From NCBI GenBank assembly GCA_036924285.1, contig JAYKYS010000009.1, positions 13,950,001 to 14,014,000 on the forward strand: a stretch of 64,000 nucleotides of DNA, written 5' to 3'. A model generated the notes under the pieces. It searched no databases. It worked only from the letters and a program-made list of their open reading frames with translations, and was not told the origin of the DNA. Origin of the DNA: Asterella californica. Taxonomy: Eukaryota > Streptophyta > Marchantiopsida > Marchantiales > Aytoniaceae. The position numbers and the translations under genes were made by a program. Each line of letters opens with the position of its first letter. Position 1 is the first letter of the stretch. This document shows positions 1 to 12,776 of this stretch, piece by piece.

Positions 1-1960
1 TTGCTATCTGCATAAAAAGGTCTGAGTTGATCCCATTGACAAGCATGTTTTTGGCTCAAAGTAACTTACTACTCGATCTATTCCAATGCTCGATCTGAAT
101 AGAGTGAGGTCATTCATGGACTTCATAGTTCGCAGTTGTTTTTTGTTATCCTGCAACAACTCATTTTTTGTTCGGTTTTGTTTTTTGAGTTGTTTTCGTC
201 ACGGAGCTCTTTGCTCTTACACGGATTACACCACCTTCTGTAGTACACGGGTCACTCATGAGAACCAAGAGATCGAGATTTTCTAACATCTGATACTTAG
301 CGTATTCATATCGACGGGAGGTCGAGGTTTTTTAACAGCTCCCACTTGTCTGACATACTGACCTCCAGCCGGATCTAGTCTGTCAGACGATTTGATAAGC
401 CTTGACGTACGTCAAGCGTCTGGCCAAGTCACGAGAATTGATTATATAACAGATGCAAAAATTTATCAAAATATTATGATGGGTCTGATTCTTCAATGGG
501 AATTGATACATGCTTTTTACCTTGTACCTATCTATAACTCTTAAGTTTGGGTTTCTCAAGGAGGTTTCTTGCGATTTTCTCTTCATTTCTGAAACAAACT
601 TGATCCACTCGATTCGAGAGCAGAACTTTCTCATTTTTTGTACAAAGTAAGAGTTCTATGGCTCAAAATGATCAACAATTCTTGATGGTTTATATAGAGG
701 ATGTATATTAAGTCTTTGCATGATTGTAATGCATGTTTTGGTTTCTAAATTATTGTCTTGTTGTTTGTGAGAAATCAATTCTAGATTCTTACTTTCTGTG
801 GAGAATGAAGTGTTGAATCCACTTCATTCTCCATGCAAGGATCTTTTCTTAGTGCTAATAGATGAAATAAGACTATCTCAATCGGAGTGACTAATAATGT
901 TGATCTAGAAGGGAATTGAGTTGTGGGAGACTGACAGATTTTTGAGAAGAAAAAATCAAGCAAAAGGAAACCATGACAACAATCTGAAAGTTCAGTCGCA
1001 CTTAAACATTGTCTCATGTTGATAACATATGCAATCTGAATGTAATATTGTTGAACCAATACTCAGTATTTGCATGTTGTGTTTTATATATGTATTTACA
1101 GATGTTTTTTTGTTGAAAAAAGCTAAAATTGAATGGAGGCGTGATCATGTGATAAATTTTCTTGAGTTATAGGAATACTTCTATTTCAATCATTGCAATC
1201 AAGTCATTGTTAGTCAGGATCAGTGGTAAGTTTTACTACAAAGTTTAATTATGTTACAAAGGTTATATCGTGATTAGAGGTTTAGAGTCTTAAGAACAAG
1301 TTGGATGGTCTCATCAAGAAATATAATTAAAAAGACTAAAACAAAGCCAAACTGGAACATATCCAAGTACATGGGAATTCTACGAACAAATGCATAAGAT
1401 TAGAAGACCTTCCCCTAAGGAGATAAGAATCCCGAGTCCATGTGATAGTGGTGCAAGTATTATTTATTCTTATAGACTCCAAGTGATGTGAACAAAAGAA
1501 CATCTGAAGAGATGAGAAATAAAAATCTTCATTCATACATGACAGAGTTACTTTCTGATGATGAAACCAACACTTGAGACATCTTCAATAGAGACACCGA
1601 GTTCAACACACCCTATGAGTCTCAAAGAGTGCAGCATGCAATCAACCTAGTGTTGTTGATCAATGCAACAAGAAGAGGAAGAACTCAAGATAACAAAGAC
1701 TGCATTAAATATATCATATCGTAAAATACAAAAAATCTTACAAAGAATACATGAAATATCTGATTGTGAAAAGTATGTGATGTCGTTAAAAAAAATAATA
1801 ACACACGAATGTCCAATATCTAATCTAATCATTAAATGTTTTTATTTTTATATAAAAATATTTACAATTAAATTTCTAAAAGTTACTCATACGAGTTCTC
1901 CAAATTAAAATTTGTCAATCTCTTTTTTTACTTAACCCTTGAAAATATATTTTCAATGAT
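1..1960. other. AT-rich stretch without a recognisable gene
   Basis: I see only short open frames here and none carries a family motif. A frame around 1660-1908 encodes a lysine- and isoleucine-rich peptide of the kind AT-rich DNA gives by chance. A degenerate frame near 1345-1470 contains a DSGAS string that could be a retroelement protease scrap, but it is too short to call. Treated as intergenic or old transposon DNA. Confidence 0.5.
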
Positions 1961-1968
1961 ATCAACAA

Positions 1969-3060
1969 TTATTCCTTTTCACATATTTCAATCACTCTCA
2001 CACAACAAGGTTTGTTATTCTCCGTAATAAGACCTCGCAATTTAAGCCTTTTCCTTATTTCCTTTAATGGGATCAAAATTTGCAGAGGTAACGCCTGGTA
2101 TCTTCCCACGTGTTCTCGCCGAGCCTTCTTTCTATCTTTATCAAAAGAGGTTCGGACTTCACACTCATCGCACCACTTGTCGAGTTTCCTCTCAAGGTTA
2201 TCCATTGCTTCCCGCGCCTCATCCGGGGCAAAGTCTAGCCTGCTCGCTAAAACCAAGTGGAAGTTTTTCTGCGAGTCCCGAATGTCGCTTACTAGCTCGT
2301 TATCGGCTCACATCTCTCTTAACAAAGCTTTAGCTAACTCCGCCATTTCCGGGTATTTGGGACTCAGGAGTTTTGCCAGCCCCGCAGAGTTCTGCTTCCT
2401 CGACAATTTCCCCAGCGCTCTAACCAAGGCATCGTGGACTAAGGAGTCTTGGTCTTTCCGTTTTTGTACTTTTAGGGTAAAGATACGATTCTTAACCCTG
2501 CGTCGCTTCTCCATGGCCTTGCTGAATCTCCTTCGAAGTTTCAAGGAGGGCACAACCTTGATCTCCATTCCCAGAAATTGAACACTTTCGACGCTTATGT
2601 AAGATATATAACCTCCGGTGAGTTCCAGGTGCAGCTCCGAATTAACGAACTACACAATCCACTCTTGACCGTTACCACCACTTCAATCCACTCTTGACCG
2701 TTACCACCACTTCCCTGGGTCCGGCAATACCTAAGAGGAAATTCCCCGCATATCGAACATGAGATGCGCGTGTGTAGTTGGGGTCCTTCCTATCAGTCGG
2801 GGACAGTCCCCGAGCGCCCTTTCTACGAACCCTCATGATTTCCGCCTGCAGGGTAAGCGCTCTGAACGCCTTCGTTCTGGGCGTCCTCGTAGCAACCGTG
2901 GTCCTTTTGTCGACTCTTCGCTTGCGGCTTCGTGAGAGTTCATTAGCCATCTTGGCCACTTCATGGTCCAATTCGTGCAAGTAAATATTACAAAGTAGAG
3001 GGGCGAGGGCCTAGGGGGGACTCGACCAACGGGAGAGTCCTGATCGGGTTCTTCCTCTAC
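1969..3060 (-). pseudogene. Broken group II intron maturase (RT plus domain X) relic
   Basis: Intact members of this family are reverse-transcriptase-like proteins that splice their host group II intron, usually in organelles. Read on the minus strand, the pieces come in the right order. RT block 4/5 (ALAPLLCNIYLHELD, about 3010-2965) follows a stop where PQG is expected. Then comes the RT active-site block (VRYAGNFLLGIAGP, with YAGN in place of YADD). The thumb region follows (ELHLEL, then VQFLGMEI). Last is a domain X start (PLKEIRKRLKLRGL, then NKPCCVRVI, near 2060-1990). A tandem 29-bp duplication at 2655-2712 plus a further single-base shift breaks the frame, and one in-frame TGA lies at 2305-2307. 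The LLCNIYLHELD wording is like liverwort and moss mitochondrial intron ORFs, so a nuclear copy of mitochondrial DNA is my inference. A decayed nuclear maturase gene is the alternative. RT catalysis is impossible with YAGN. Confidence 0.75.
2655..2712. repeat. 29-bp tandem duplication inside the maturase relic
   Basis: Two adjacent identical copies of a 29-base unit (2655-2683 and 2684-2712) contain the CTCTTGACCGTTACCACC core. The duplication adds 29 bases, which is not a multiple of three, and so contributes to the frame break between the RT and thumb regions. Confidence 0.9.
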
Positions 3061-3477
3061 TTTTTCTTACAAGTCAACTTTGAGATGCGTTTTGAATTTA
3101 ATGTTGAAAGTTTACTGTTTTCCTAAATCTGAGTATCCTAACTCCTTCTCAGAAAGCTGATTCCAATGATACCCAACGCGCCCCAAACGAACCCTCGAGT
3201 AGAAAGTTAAACCTCCCACTTCTCCCTTCATCAACTTCGGGAAGTGTCCATATATGAAAAACTCTTAACACTCTCTTGAAGCATTTCAGATGCAAGTATA
3301 TAATCATAGAGAACTGAAAGGAGAGGAGATAATGAGGAAAGTCCTAAGAGGTGCATGCTTCGGTCACATAGAGGGGAGTGGACGGACCCTGGATCAATCC
3401 GAATTTGTAACTAGAATGAATTTTGTAAATTTAATTGCATTGTAACTCTTGAATGTCTACGTACACTAACTTTACGA
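3061..3477. other. 3' flank of the CFM2-like gene
   Basis: This short stretch lies between the CRM gene stop codon and the maturase relic. It should hold the 3' UTR and polyadenylation signals of the upstream minus-strand gene. I see no coding sequence of its own. Confidence 0.5.
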
Positions 3478-6400
3478 TTACATTTGAACCGCACGTTGAG
3501 ATACATCCTTCCTACGACTCTCATCCTCATCTTCGCTACCAGCACCGTCGGCCACCTCATTCCATTCGAAGTCAACATCATCGTCACTATCATCCTCGTA
3601 CTCAAAATCGGCTGTATCGCCGTCAGCTACATCCACTTTGGAAGCCGGCAGGTCAGCTACATCCTCTGTCCTACTTCCTGAGCCGTCTTCTTGCCACTGA
3701 GATATAACGTCGTCTTCTTCGTCATCCTCTAGATCCTCGTCGCCATCCCAATCAGAATCCACATCAAAATCGACGCTCCCTGTGGTTTTCATGTCTTGCC
3801 GTTCGTTACCCTCCTCTTCTTCATGTTCATTCTCATCCCAATCGATATCATCCTCCTCCTCGTCTTCAAAGAAGCGCTCATCCATGCCTTCTTCAGTCAT
3901 CATAGCATCGCGAAGTTCAGGCGTAAGATCGTCCTCCTCGTAATCCAAGTCTTGTTTGGGTCTTTCCTCCCCATCAGGCCATCCCCGGTAAAGTATGATT
4001 TTAGAAGCTTCTTGTGAAACAAGTGTTGCTCCAGTAGCATCCTGCATAGTGGAATGTTGAGACAGAATTCTCGCTTACAAACAAACCAAAATCTCCTAAT
4101 CAAGTGAGCAAAACATACTTATCTCACAGTGGAACCAATCTTGAATGTTCAAGTATTTCATGAGTTGGAAACAGGGATCCGTCTACAGCAGACAGTACGG
4201 GAAGAGAGGGACTGCTATTAAAGAGACAAGAAATTAAATCTAATGATAAAATAAATCTTTTTACGACTTTGTCATGAACAATTTACGCACCTCTAGTTGG
4301 CTTACAATTTCCTCAACAGGTGTCCCTTTCGCCCTTCCCTTGATGCCCACCTTGGCAACAGCATGCTTTTGGAAATGGATCCTGATAGCCCTGGCCAATC
4401 CCGCGACAACATTGCTTGCACCTGCAGAATTGTTGTGATATATACAGCGGAGTCACAAATCTCAGTCGGATACAACAAAGTTAGACTTGCAACATATCTT
4501 GCAATACATGAACAGGTCCAGCGACTACTGTACCAAGACAGCTGGCAATCCTACCGCATCACAAGAAGAATCCACAACCTCTGAACAAAAAATGATGGGC
4601 ATATATAATCCTCCAACCTGGACTTAGAATTCTGAATCACCTAAACTCACACACTATGATTAGACTCGTATGTGACAGTCTAATACCCTACACTTACCAA
4701 CGTTGAAATGAGCAGCTTTTCTAGACTTCAATGCGTTTTGTCGCAGAATAAGTTTCTCTTTCCTAGAGAGTGGATCGGCCCTGAATATAGGATCCAGCTT
4801 TCCACGTTTGCTTAGATATCCCACGCCAGTATCTTCTGTTAAACCCTTGGTGTCCACTCCAGTAAACCTGATATCCATCTCGTCCTCATCAAAGTCGGAG
4901 AAGGTAGGTCCAACTCCATCAGTGCTCTCTTCATCATCGGCTTCCAGTTTACTCTGCGATAAAGCGATTTCCAGATATCAAGCACTAGAGGAGAGGCAGA
5001 TGATTCCCTCAATGAAGGAAGCTGTGCTCTCTGCGATTCAACAATACGTGTTCGAATGCATTCTTGATAGGTCCCTTAATTTAAGCTACTTGAATCTTAA
5101 CTCGGTTTCTCTATTCTTAAGTGACCAACATACCACGCTACGCTATCCCAGACAGAAAATCTGCATACTTGTTGCACTTGAAAACTAGCCACCAAGGAGA
5201 AAGAAAACATGAACGTCCTCAACCAGAATAGATTGCACGGTCATACGGGCAGTGGAAGAAAAGATACCAGATCTGCTTGCATGAATTCTATCTCCTTCTC
5301 CAAAGCAAGCATGTGTCTTTCCAAAGCCTGCCAAAGAGGAGACCGTCAGCGGGTATACCTGACAAGAGTGACTGCCTTACAGATGGTGAGCTACGCTGGA
5401 ACTCACCAACACGAAAAAGAGAAGGGGATGAAAATACTTAAATCCACACACTGAGCAAGAAGAATAAGAGTTCTAGCAACGAGTAACAAAGTCGTGAAGA
5501 AACCTGACAAGAGTTCTCCCAGATGCAGAATGGAACTCAACAAAACGGAAAAGAGGAGATAGGAAAACAATAACAATCTACACACCCAGCACCTTCCAAA
5601 AGAATTCGAGAAATGAGTAACAAAGTCGAGGACAAACCTCCTGCCTCTGAAGCTCTATAGACCTCTTCAAAGCTTGGCGTTTAGTGAGAAGGGACCGAGG
5701 CCGCAGCTCCGGTGGTCGTGAATAATTCTTTCCACGATACACAACGATAGCTTGCCCTTTAGATGTGGGAACCGTCCCTATGAGAATTCCCCCGCTCTCA
5801 TACTCGAGCATCTTTGCAGTTTGTTCCAAATCAATCTTATTTCTAGCCTTGTATATGATCTTAACAAGTTCTCTATGTTTCCAGTGGAGATGCATGTTCT
5901 CAATTGTACCGTCAAAGACTCCTCTTCGGCCTGCACACAAAAGCAAGCGCCGGAAAAGCCATGTGTGATGTTTTAGAGCTCACGTTTCACTGTAACAGCA
6001 CAAATTAAAGACAACCAAGAGACTCGCAGCACGAATCGTTGAACATTCTATCTTCCACTTGTAAGGATAGAAGCAGAAACATATTCAACCAAAGACGAAC
6101 ACTTTATTCAAACATCCCAAAGATCTACAATTGTGAAAAACAACTATAATACATACCAAGTAGAAGGAACGCCTTCATCTTCAATCCAAGCTTGACGTAC
6201 ATATGCATTTCCTCCTCCGTGATAAGCTCACGATCTATAGGAGGACCTGCGGGCCGCAGCCGCTTTTCTACCTTCTCAAGCTCTGACTCTGCCCTTTGCT
6301 TTTTCGCCGTAGTCTGTTAGAAACAAACCGGGAAATAAGTAGATGACGCACGAGTAAGCAGAATTATTCCCATTCAAGTCGACCTATCTGAGACTACTTA

Positions 6401-9400
6401 AGCTATGATGATGGCAGGGACGTATCGCCCCACATTTTCGCAAGACTGCTTGACAGCATTGAACAAATCCTGACGTTAAACTGGAACATAAAACCCTCTT
6501 CACTAGGACAGCTACCTCCGACTACAATTTCAACTTGGACGGGACATTCCATTAATTCCCTCATCGAATATTTCGGTATATGAACGTGATCAGAATCAGC
6601 GACTATCCTACTAGTAGGGAATCCTACTAAACTTACAATTGCTAATTTCCTCTGAATCCGCCTTGCCATGTTTAGCTTAGCATTTCTTCGTGCATTCTCC
6701 CTGTTTAAGCGTTCTTCTTCACTGTTCTTCTGGACCTCCCAATTAGCTTTGGCTTCCAGTGTTTCAGCGAGCGTTCCAGCAACAGCAGCCGTCACTTCTT
6801 TGGAATTGTCTGGAACTGTAGTGCTTCTAGGCAATAAACGCACTTTTTCTTCCTCTTCCTGTAGCGCATGAGTCATGGCCTGTCGTTCTGCAAGAGCTGC
6901 AGCTACGGATGGTGGAAGAAAATCTTTGCCCCGATACAACACGATGAAGTATTTGTCCCGAGCAAGGAGGACACCACCAGTGAGACGCTGCCAATCGAAA
7001 TGACCACCACTGCTTAGAGGACCCATGCAAGGTATCATCCACTAGAAACCTCGAAATGTACGACCAAGACAAAGGAGGGCAGTGCTAAAAGTTCTTCATT
7101 CCTCGCTCCATGACACCGTTGGTCAGAACGAGCTATCCAAAATTGAGGACTGTCTATGCAACCACAAAGACAAGAGAGCAGACCGTAACACGCTAACGGA
7201 GGGTGAGAGCAAACCTTGAGCTCCTCTCCCATCCTTTCATGGTTCGTGTTCTGGACTCCACGCTTAACGGCAACTTTCGCAATCTCGCTTCTCTCCCAAA
7301 GTTTAACGATCGCAGCTGCCAGTCCGTCTAAACCCTTATTCCTGCCTGCCAACATTTCCACCAGTGCGGATGTGAAAGCTTGAAAGCCACGGCGGTAAAA
7401 TAGCTCAAAACCAAAACAAAGTTCCAAGTGCAAAACCTTGAACCAGTAAAGGGTAGAAAGAAAGAAAACTAGAGAAACATTACATGAGCAGAACACTTGC
7501 ACAACGTGCAGGTTAAGAAAATCAAGGCAAAGTGGAAAGCGCGCAGATTTCCCTCTAGTGTAAAACAGGAACCTAGCTGAAACCTAGAAAAAGACCTCGA
7601 ATCTGGAGCTTTAAATACTAACAGAACCGAAAGGAGCCGCGATGTAAATGAATGAGTTTCCACCTGGAATTTTTCTCAAATAGTAGCTGAGAGCAAAGTT
7701 CTAATTTGCTCTATGCCGCTTCCAGCAGACTTGTACCAGGTGATTAAGACGAAGTATCACTTACCAAGAACAAAATGAGGGGGGATTGGTCGTGCGAGTT
7801 TCCGCAGCTCCGTCATCTCCTTGTTAGAAAGACTAGGTTTTACGCCATAAGGTAGTAGCCTGTATGGCTTCTTGAATGTGAACTCGTTGTCAATCAACTG
7901 ATCGGCATCAACAGGTACCGGCTTTCCCCCCGTCCAATCCTCATAACGAGGGCCCAGTGCTGCGAGTATTTCCTCCACCTCTTTTTCCATCTCAGGATCA
8001 TAGACACTCGAGACCTTAGGCACTACTACAACGGTCTCAGTAACCTTTTCATCGCCTCCTTCTTCACTTTCACTTCCATCAACGGCACCATCAACAGTTT
8101 CAACCTCTTCCGTGAACTCGCTCCCTTCGACTGATTCCGTACCTAACAGTCCTCTCAGAGGTGGGGGTACGTAATCCTTTCCACGATACACTAAACAGGC
8201 ACCGCCAGCTCTCCATATCACCAACCCACCAGTTCTTCCCTGATTTCAGAATGTTCAAGACATGGTAAGTGCTCGTAAACCGCACACACTACCTGTAGGA
8301 CACAGTTTCTAGCTTCTGAACTTAAACATGACGACGGTATGCGTAAGGCTTACTTTCCAAGCCATAAAAGTAGAGTTCAGCACCATACACGGCGCATTTA
8401 TCTACTGAGCAAGAAAAAGCTCTAACCTCAAGCTCTTGATGAGTTCTCTTCATATTCATCGCTGGTGGGCCTTCACACTTCACCCTGACAATCTCGTTAT
8501 CTCGCCATTCATTATGAATCGATTCCACGATACCGTTAGTCACACCTGCCTTGCCAAGTTTGATTCTATGTCTGGCAAGTATACCAAGACTCCTCAGTCT
8601 TTTCAGCTCATCCTCTGGAATGGTCAATTCAGCTAACGATGGTGGTTTCACTCTCTTTTGTTTCTCGGAGGACGCCCTTCCCATCTCCATTACTTCCTCT
8701 TCTCGTTCCCATGGGAATCTAGTGTCCGGACGGTTCTTTCTAGGCACTTCAGCTGGTATGGGAACCGGATGATCAGGAGTGCTCCAGCCCTTTTGTACCA
8801 TTGGGAACATTGGCTCCGCAGTCTTGGGTAGAAATATGTTAGACCCATCCAAAGAACGTCCCACTTTATTTCTTGGCTCGTATACCTTTCGAGATCCAGG
8901 AATACTGCTGAGCTTTTCCACAATGCGTGCCATAGCCGACTTTTCACCTCTACCAACAAAATGTGAAGTCTGAGCATCATCAGCCTCGAGGTTACCATCC
9001 ACATTATTGTCGGACTCATCTTTGACAGCTGGTAGACTTTGAAGACGCTCAATGAGGGGATTCCTTTTCGTAAAATTTCGCTCACCAAAGCTCCTGAGGA
9101 CAGGTTCCGAATCATTACCTTGTTCCCAAGGAGCTTTGTAAACAGCACGATCTGAAACAAACTGAGATGTCGACTCTCGCGGAGTGATTGTCTGAAACGA
9201 AGATGACTGACCCTTTCCTTTCCCAGCCTTACTTCTTTCTTCAAAACTTCCCCAGGGTTCCCTTGTCTCCCGGGGTCCATTTCTTGTGGCAAATCTTCCT
9301 CTACCTGCACTACCTGGTTGAATCTCTCTAGAATCACCCCTTTGTGGCAAGTTCACCCTAAAATTGCCATCCTGGCGGGCAAATTCCCCCCGAGAACCAT

Positions 9401-10259
9401 TTCTCCCGGCCGCATTTCCACGTCCTCTGCCCTCTTCTTGACGTACAAATCCTCTACCTTCGAAACCTCCACCATCACTTGCTCCAGGACCTGCTCCTCT
9501 CGTACTAAATCTACCTGCACTGTTTTCAGTGCCCCCACTTTTCCCCCTTGCGCCGCGCCCCCTACCGTAACTCCCTCTCGCATAGCTGTTTCCTACATTC
9601 TCCTCCCTTGAGTCACTTCGTGCTGGATAACCTGCCCTGCTGGAGCCATTCCTTCCGGCATATCCTCCGCTACTAGTGCTACTATTCCTACTCTCCCCTC
9701 CTGAACGACCCCTGCCGTCTCGATTCTCACCTCTGAACCTGGAATCTCCCCTCTCAGAGCCACTATCCGTTCTACTCGAAGCACGCTGAGAATCGTAAGA
9801 ACCATCTGTGCTACGGAAACTGGAGTGCGATCGGAACTCCCTCTCGGTTCCTGGTCCAGGCGAGGAAAATCCTGAACCTTCTCCTCTGCCCCTGCCCCTG
9901 CCCCTTCCTCTGCCTCTATCACTACCCCTACCACCTCTTTCACTCCAACTGGTCCTCCGTGCTCCTTGATGTGTGCGAGGTTCAGAACTGCCACTCCCTT
10001 CATTCTCCAGCTCCTGCACATCGAACACAGCCACCACCAGCTTTTGACGATCCCTCACTCGCTTCAAATACGAACTGCTTTTACAGTGAAGGAAACCGAA
10101 TTGCGGATCATTTCCAGTTCCAACATTAGCTGCCGAAGCTAATCTCTTGCTCCAACCTTCGTCCACAGGTCCGAGTCCACCTACGAGAGCAACACCTGTG
10201 ACCGCACGGAGGCGCGGCCCTGAAAACTGCAGGAGCGCCATAGCTCTCTGCTCTGTCAC
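3478..10259 (-). CDS. CFM2: CRM-domain chloroplast intron splicing factor, CFM2-like (10 exons)
   Basis: CRM proteins bind organellar introns and help them fold; CFM2 of seed plants acts on chloroplast introns. The coding exons, from 5' to 3', are 10259-8427, 8239-7765, 7345-7215, 6987-6637, 6313-6157, 5930-5638, 5327-5268, 4953-4698, 4421-4291 and 4041-3478. All junctions are GT-AG and the sum is 4251 nt, giving 1416 aa without a stop. Residues 1 to about 75 look like a transit peptide; MALLQFSG at residue 7 is an alternative start. Residues about 105-345 are rich in RG, S and G. Four CRM domains follow: about 547-635 ([16 protein letters not shown]), 752-845 ([14 protein letters not shown]), 968-1055 ([14 protein letters not shown]) and 1165-1245 ([17 protein letters not shown], ending in KIILYRGW). 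An acidic tail follows. Four rather than three CRM domains, plus the LTPELRDAM tail, point to CFM2 rather than CFM3 or CRS1. The family is certain and the subfamily likely. Confidence 0.9.
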
Positions 10260-11640
10260 TCGCTCGCGCTCAACGAGAGCAGCGCATGACTACGAGAGCG
10301 TACAATCCCCTTGCGGAACCCCAAACCCCCACTGCCTTCTCCCCAGAGAAGAGACCAGAATAGCGCCAATGCTAACCAGTTCGAATCATCGTCCGCCGTA
10401 ACGTCGGCCCTGTTTCTAAATGCGGTGTTCAAACCATTATCCGCTACGTGGATCCAACGAGTTCTCCTCTAAAGCAGTTCTCTGTTCTCTCTTGTCCAAG
10501 CTGGACTGACTCGATTTCCAAGTAGGATAACGTCGAACCTTATGTACAGTACACATTTATGCTCGGGCATGGATTTATTTATCGTCACGGTCTGTGGATA
10601 ATGCGCGCGGCGCACGATCACATTAGGATACGAGCCGATACCTGGTATCCCGGAATGAGTACTTCTTCTTTTCTTATTACGCGAAAGACTTTATATCAAA
10701 CGCACGCAAGGAGCGAACATTGACAAGTCTCACCCAGTTCTCGACCGGTAAATGCCGTAAATGCGGTATTCTTTGTATTCTCAACCTGCTGGAATTCTAA
10801 AAAGCCTGGTTAGAATGGTGGGCAACCGAAGCTTTTACCGGCGAAAATAACACATAACGACCAATTATCTGTTTATGGAAACTGATAGACGATCGGATCC
10901 AGTCCAGCTTCTGGCACCCATCACAAGCTGGGTCACCGGCGGACTTGACAGCTTCCCGCGGAATGAGTACTTACGTTATTCTACGTTTCGGGGGACTTGG
11001 TTTCTGGTGAAACGGCGATAACTGTATTCCGGGACGCAGCCCATGCTTCCGGCGTGCTTGTCTTTTTCTGACTGGACCTGCATCCTGGTCGCAGGTGCTT
11101 GTGCGTGAACGAACGCACATCTACCAATAACTCCAGCCCAGTGACTGTACCAGGTATTACGCCCCATCCACACCTGCTTGGTTTTTTCACTATCTGATAG
11201 GTCTTTACAGTTTTCGAGACGTGCCTAAGCTCAGAGAAAAATTCTTCTTCTTCAGTCCCCGAAACGAACAGTCGATCTCCCCGAGACCCCCGAAGTTGAA
11301 AATATCTCCGTCAACCTGCTGTCGTCCGTTTTCGCTCTCGATGTAAAGATTGTCACAAATCGCAGTTCTCAAAACCACCGCGGGTGTGGGTCATGCGATG
11401 GACACTATACGTTTTTGATAGTGTGTTGGGAGTCACGAAAGGTGAGTGCATCTTGGTCTTGGTCGCGACCAAGACCAGGGTTTACTTTGAAATTATTTCC
11501 ATGACCGTATCAGCCGTCAGCCACCCTTCGTCAGCTTGGTCAATGCTTCACAATTGTACTAAACTTTTTCACGTATCGACAATAAAAGTTCGTCAAACCA
11601 ACAAATGTTCAAACTCGACTCACATCTATGAGGTGTGAGA
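10260..11640. other. Upstream flank of the CFM2-like gene, no gene seen
   Basis: This region should contain the promoter and 5' UTR of the minus-strand CRM gene. The short frames near 10976-11190 overlap each other in two phases and have no family motif. A perfect 24-bp palindrome sits at 11454-11477. The retroelement remnant begins at about 11640. Confidence 0.5.
11454..11477. repeat. Perfect 24-bp palindrome
   Basis: The half-site TGGTCTTGGTCG is followed directly by its exact reverse complement. A second small inverted repeat (ACACTAT and ATAGTGT, 11402-11424) lies 30 bases to the left. The site is close to the border between the gene flank and the retroelement. No function can be assigned. 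Confidence 0.9.
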
Positions 11641-11664
11641 TACTGCAATAGCCTCAACCTTCAT

Positions 11665-12400
11665 CTATTGAACACTCAACCCACTTGGGTAGATGGTGTG
11701 GTCCAAATACTCTACCAACTCTTGGAAGAACTTACACTTCGTCGGGTGTAACTTCAACCCATGAGCTCTCAACCGCTCCAACACATCCCTTAAGTGTCTC
11801 TCGTGCTCCTCCATTATAGCATTATAGACTAAGTTGTCGTTAATATAACATCTGATCAAATCCAATCCTGCTAGGATCTTGTCCGTCATTCTTTGGAACT
11901 CAGCAGTGGCATTCTTCAACAATGTTATATTGCTGAAGAATCGTCACTGATATAAACAATCTTTGCCGTGAGAGTTAATTCCTCAGAATGTTTTCTTAGA
12001 CTTATCTTTTTCTCTCATCGGCAACTGATGATACCTTGCTCGAAGGTCCAAAGTACTGAAGACCTTCACATGCCCTACTGCATCAAAGATTTCCTCAGAT
12101 GTCAGCATGACATACTTATCGGACTTCGTCTATCGATTGATAAGACAGTAGTCTCCACACATCCGCCTATCCGTGTAGTTGCCATACATATCTTTCTTTG
12201 CTGGCATAACTATGACAGATGCTACTCTCCATGCGACATCTTCACCAACCGAGCCTCCAACGAGTCTTGAATCCTACTCTAGATCAAGACTCTCTTCATA
12301 TCATTATATTTGTAAGAACGTCAAAAGATTGACGTGTCATTAGTCAAGTCGATCCGTATACCTAGTCCTTTCAAGGTACCCAAATCCTTCATATTGAAGA
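11665..12400 (-). pseudogene. Ty3/gypsy reverse transcriptase fragment
   Basis: The region just before RT is recognisable at about 12400-12280 (ELTND-type stretch reading RIDLTNDTSI). RT blocks follow: RMCGDYCLINR (near 12165), then VKVFSTLDLRARYHQLPM (near 12050), then FQRMTDKILAGLD and the active-site block CYINDNLV (11880-11800), then LRAHGLKLHPTKCKFF (about 11770). The YIDD box reads YIND, and a stop and frame changes separate the pieces. The family assignment to Ty3/gypsy is firm; the copy cannot be active. Confidence 0.85.
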
Positions 12401-12776
12401 CAAAATAATTCTTGTAGCTCTTCAAGAATCTTTAAACTCTTCGTCTTCCTCTCCTATAAGCTTGGGTCCAATCTTCAGCTTCAAAGTATCCGCTGTCATC
12501 ACGCTAGAGGTAGAAGACGAAATCGTTAACTGCTATCTTGCAGCTTTTGGAGCAATGTCATTCCGCTCACTACCAACAACCTCCACCTCCATTGTCCAAA
12601 AAACTTCTGCAGTCCTAGCTGCAAGCTCCACACTCTCTTCTACGACATTCCATGTGATGTCCAAAGATGACGAACTCCACACGCCTCGCTTCCAACATTT
12701 ACCTCCATCGATCCGATAAGCAAAGAGCTCAGAAGTGTCTAAGTAGTAACACTCGTCGATCACATCCGACGCTGCT

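Noticed and set aside
8551..10401. Several frames of 60-215 codons on both strands inside CFM2-like exon 1
   Set aside because: These are shadows of the RG-, S- and P-rich real frame; the CRM motif frame explains the region.
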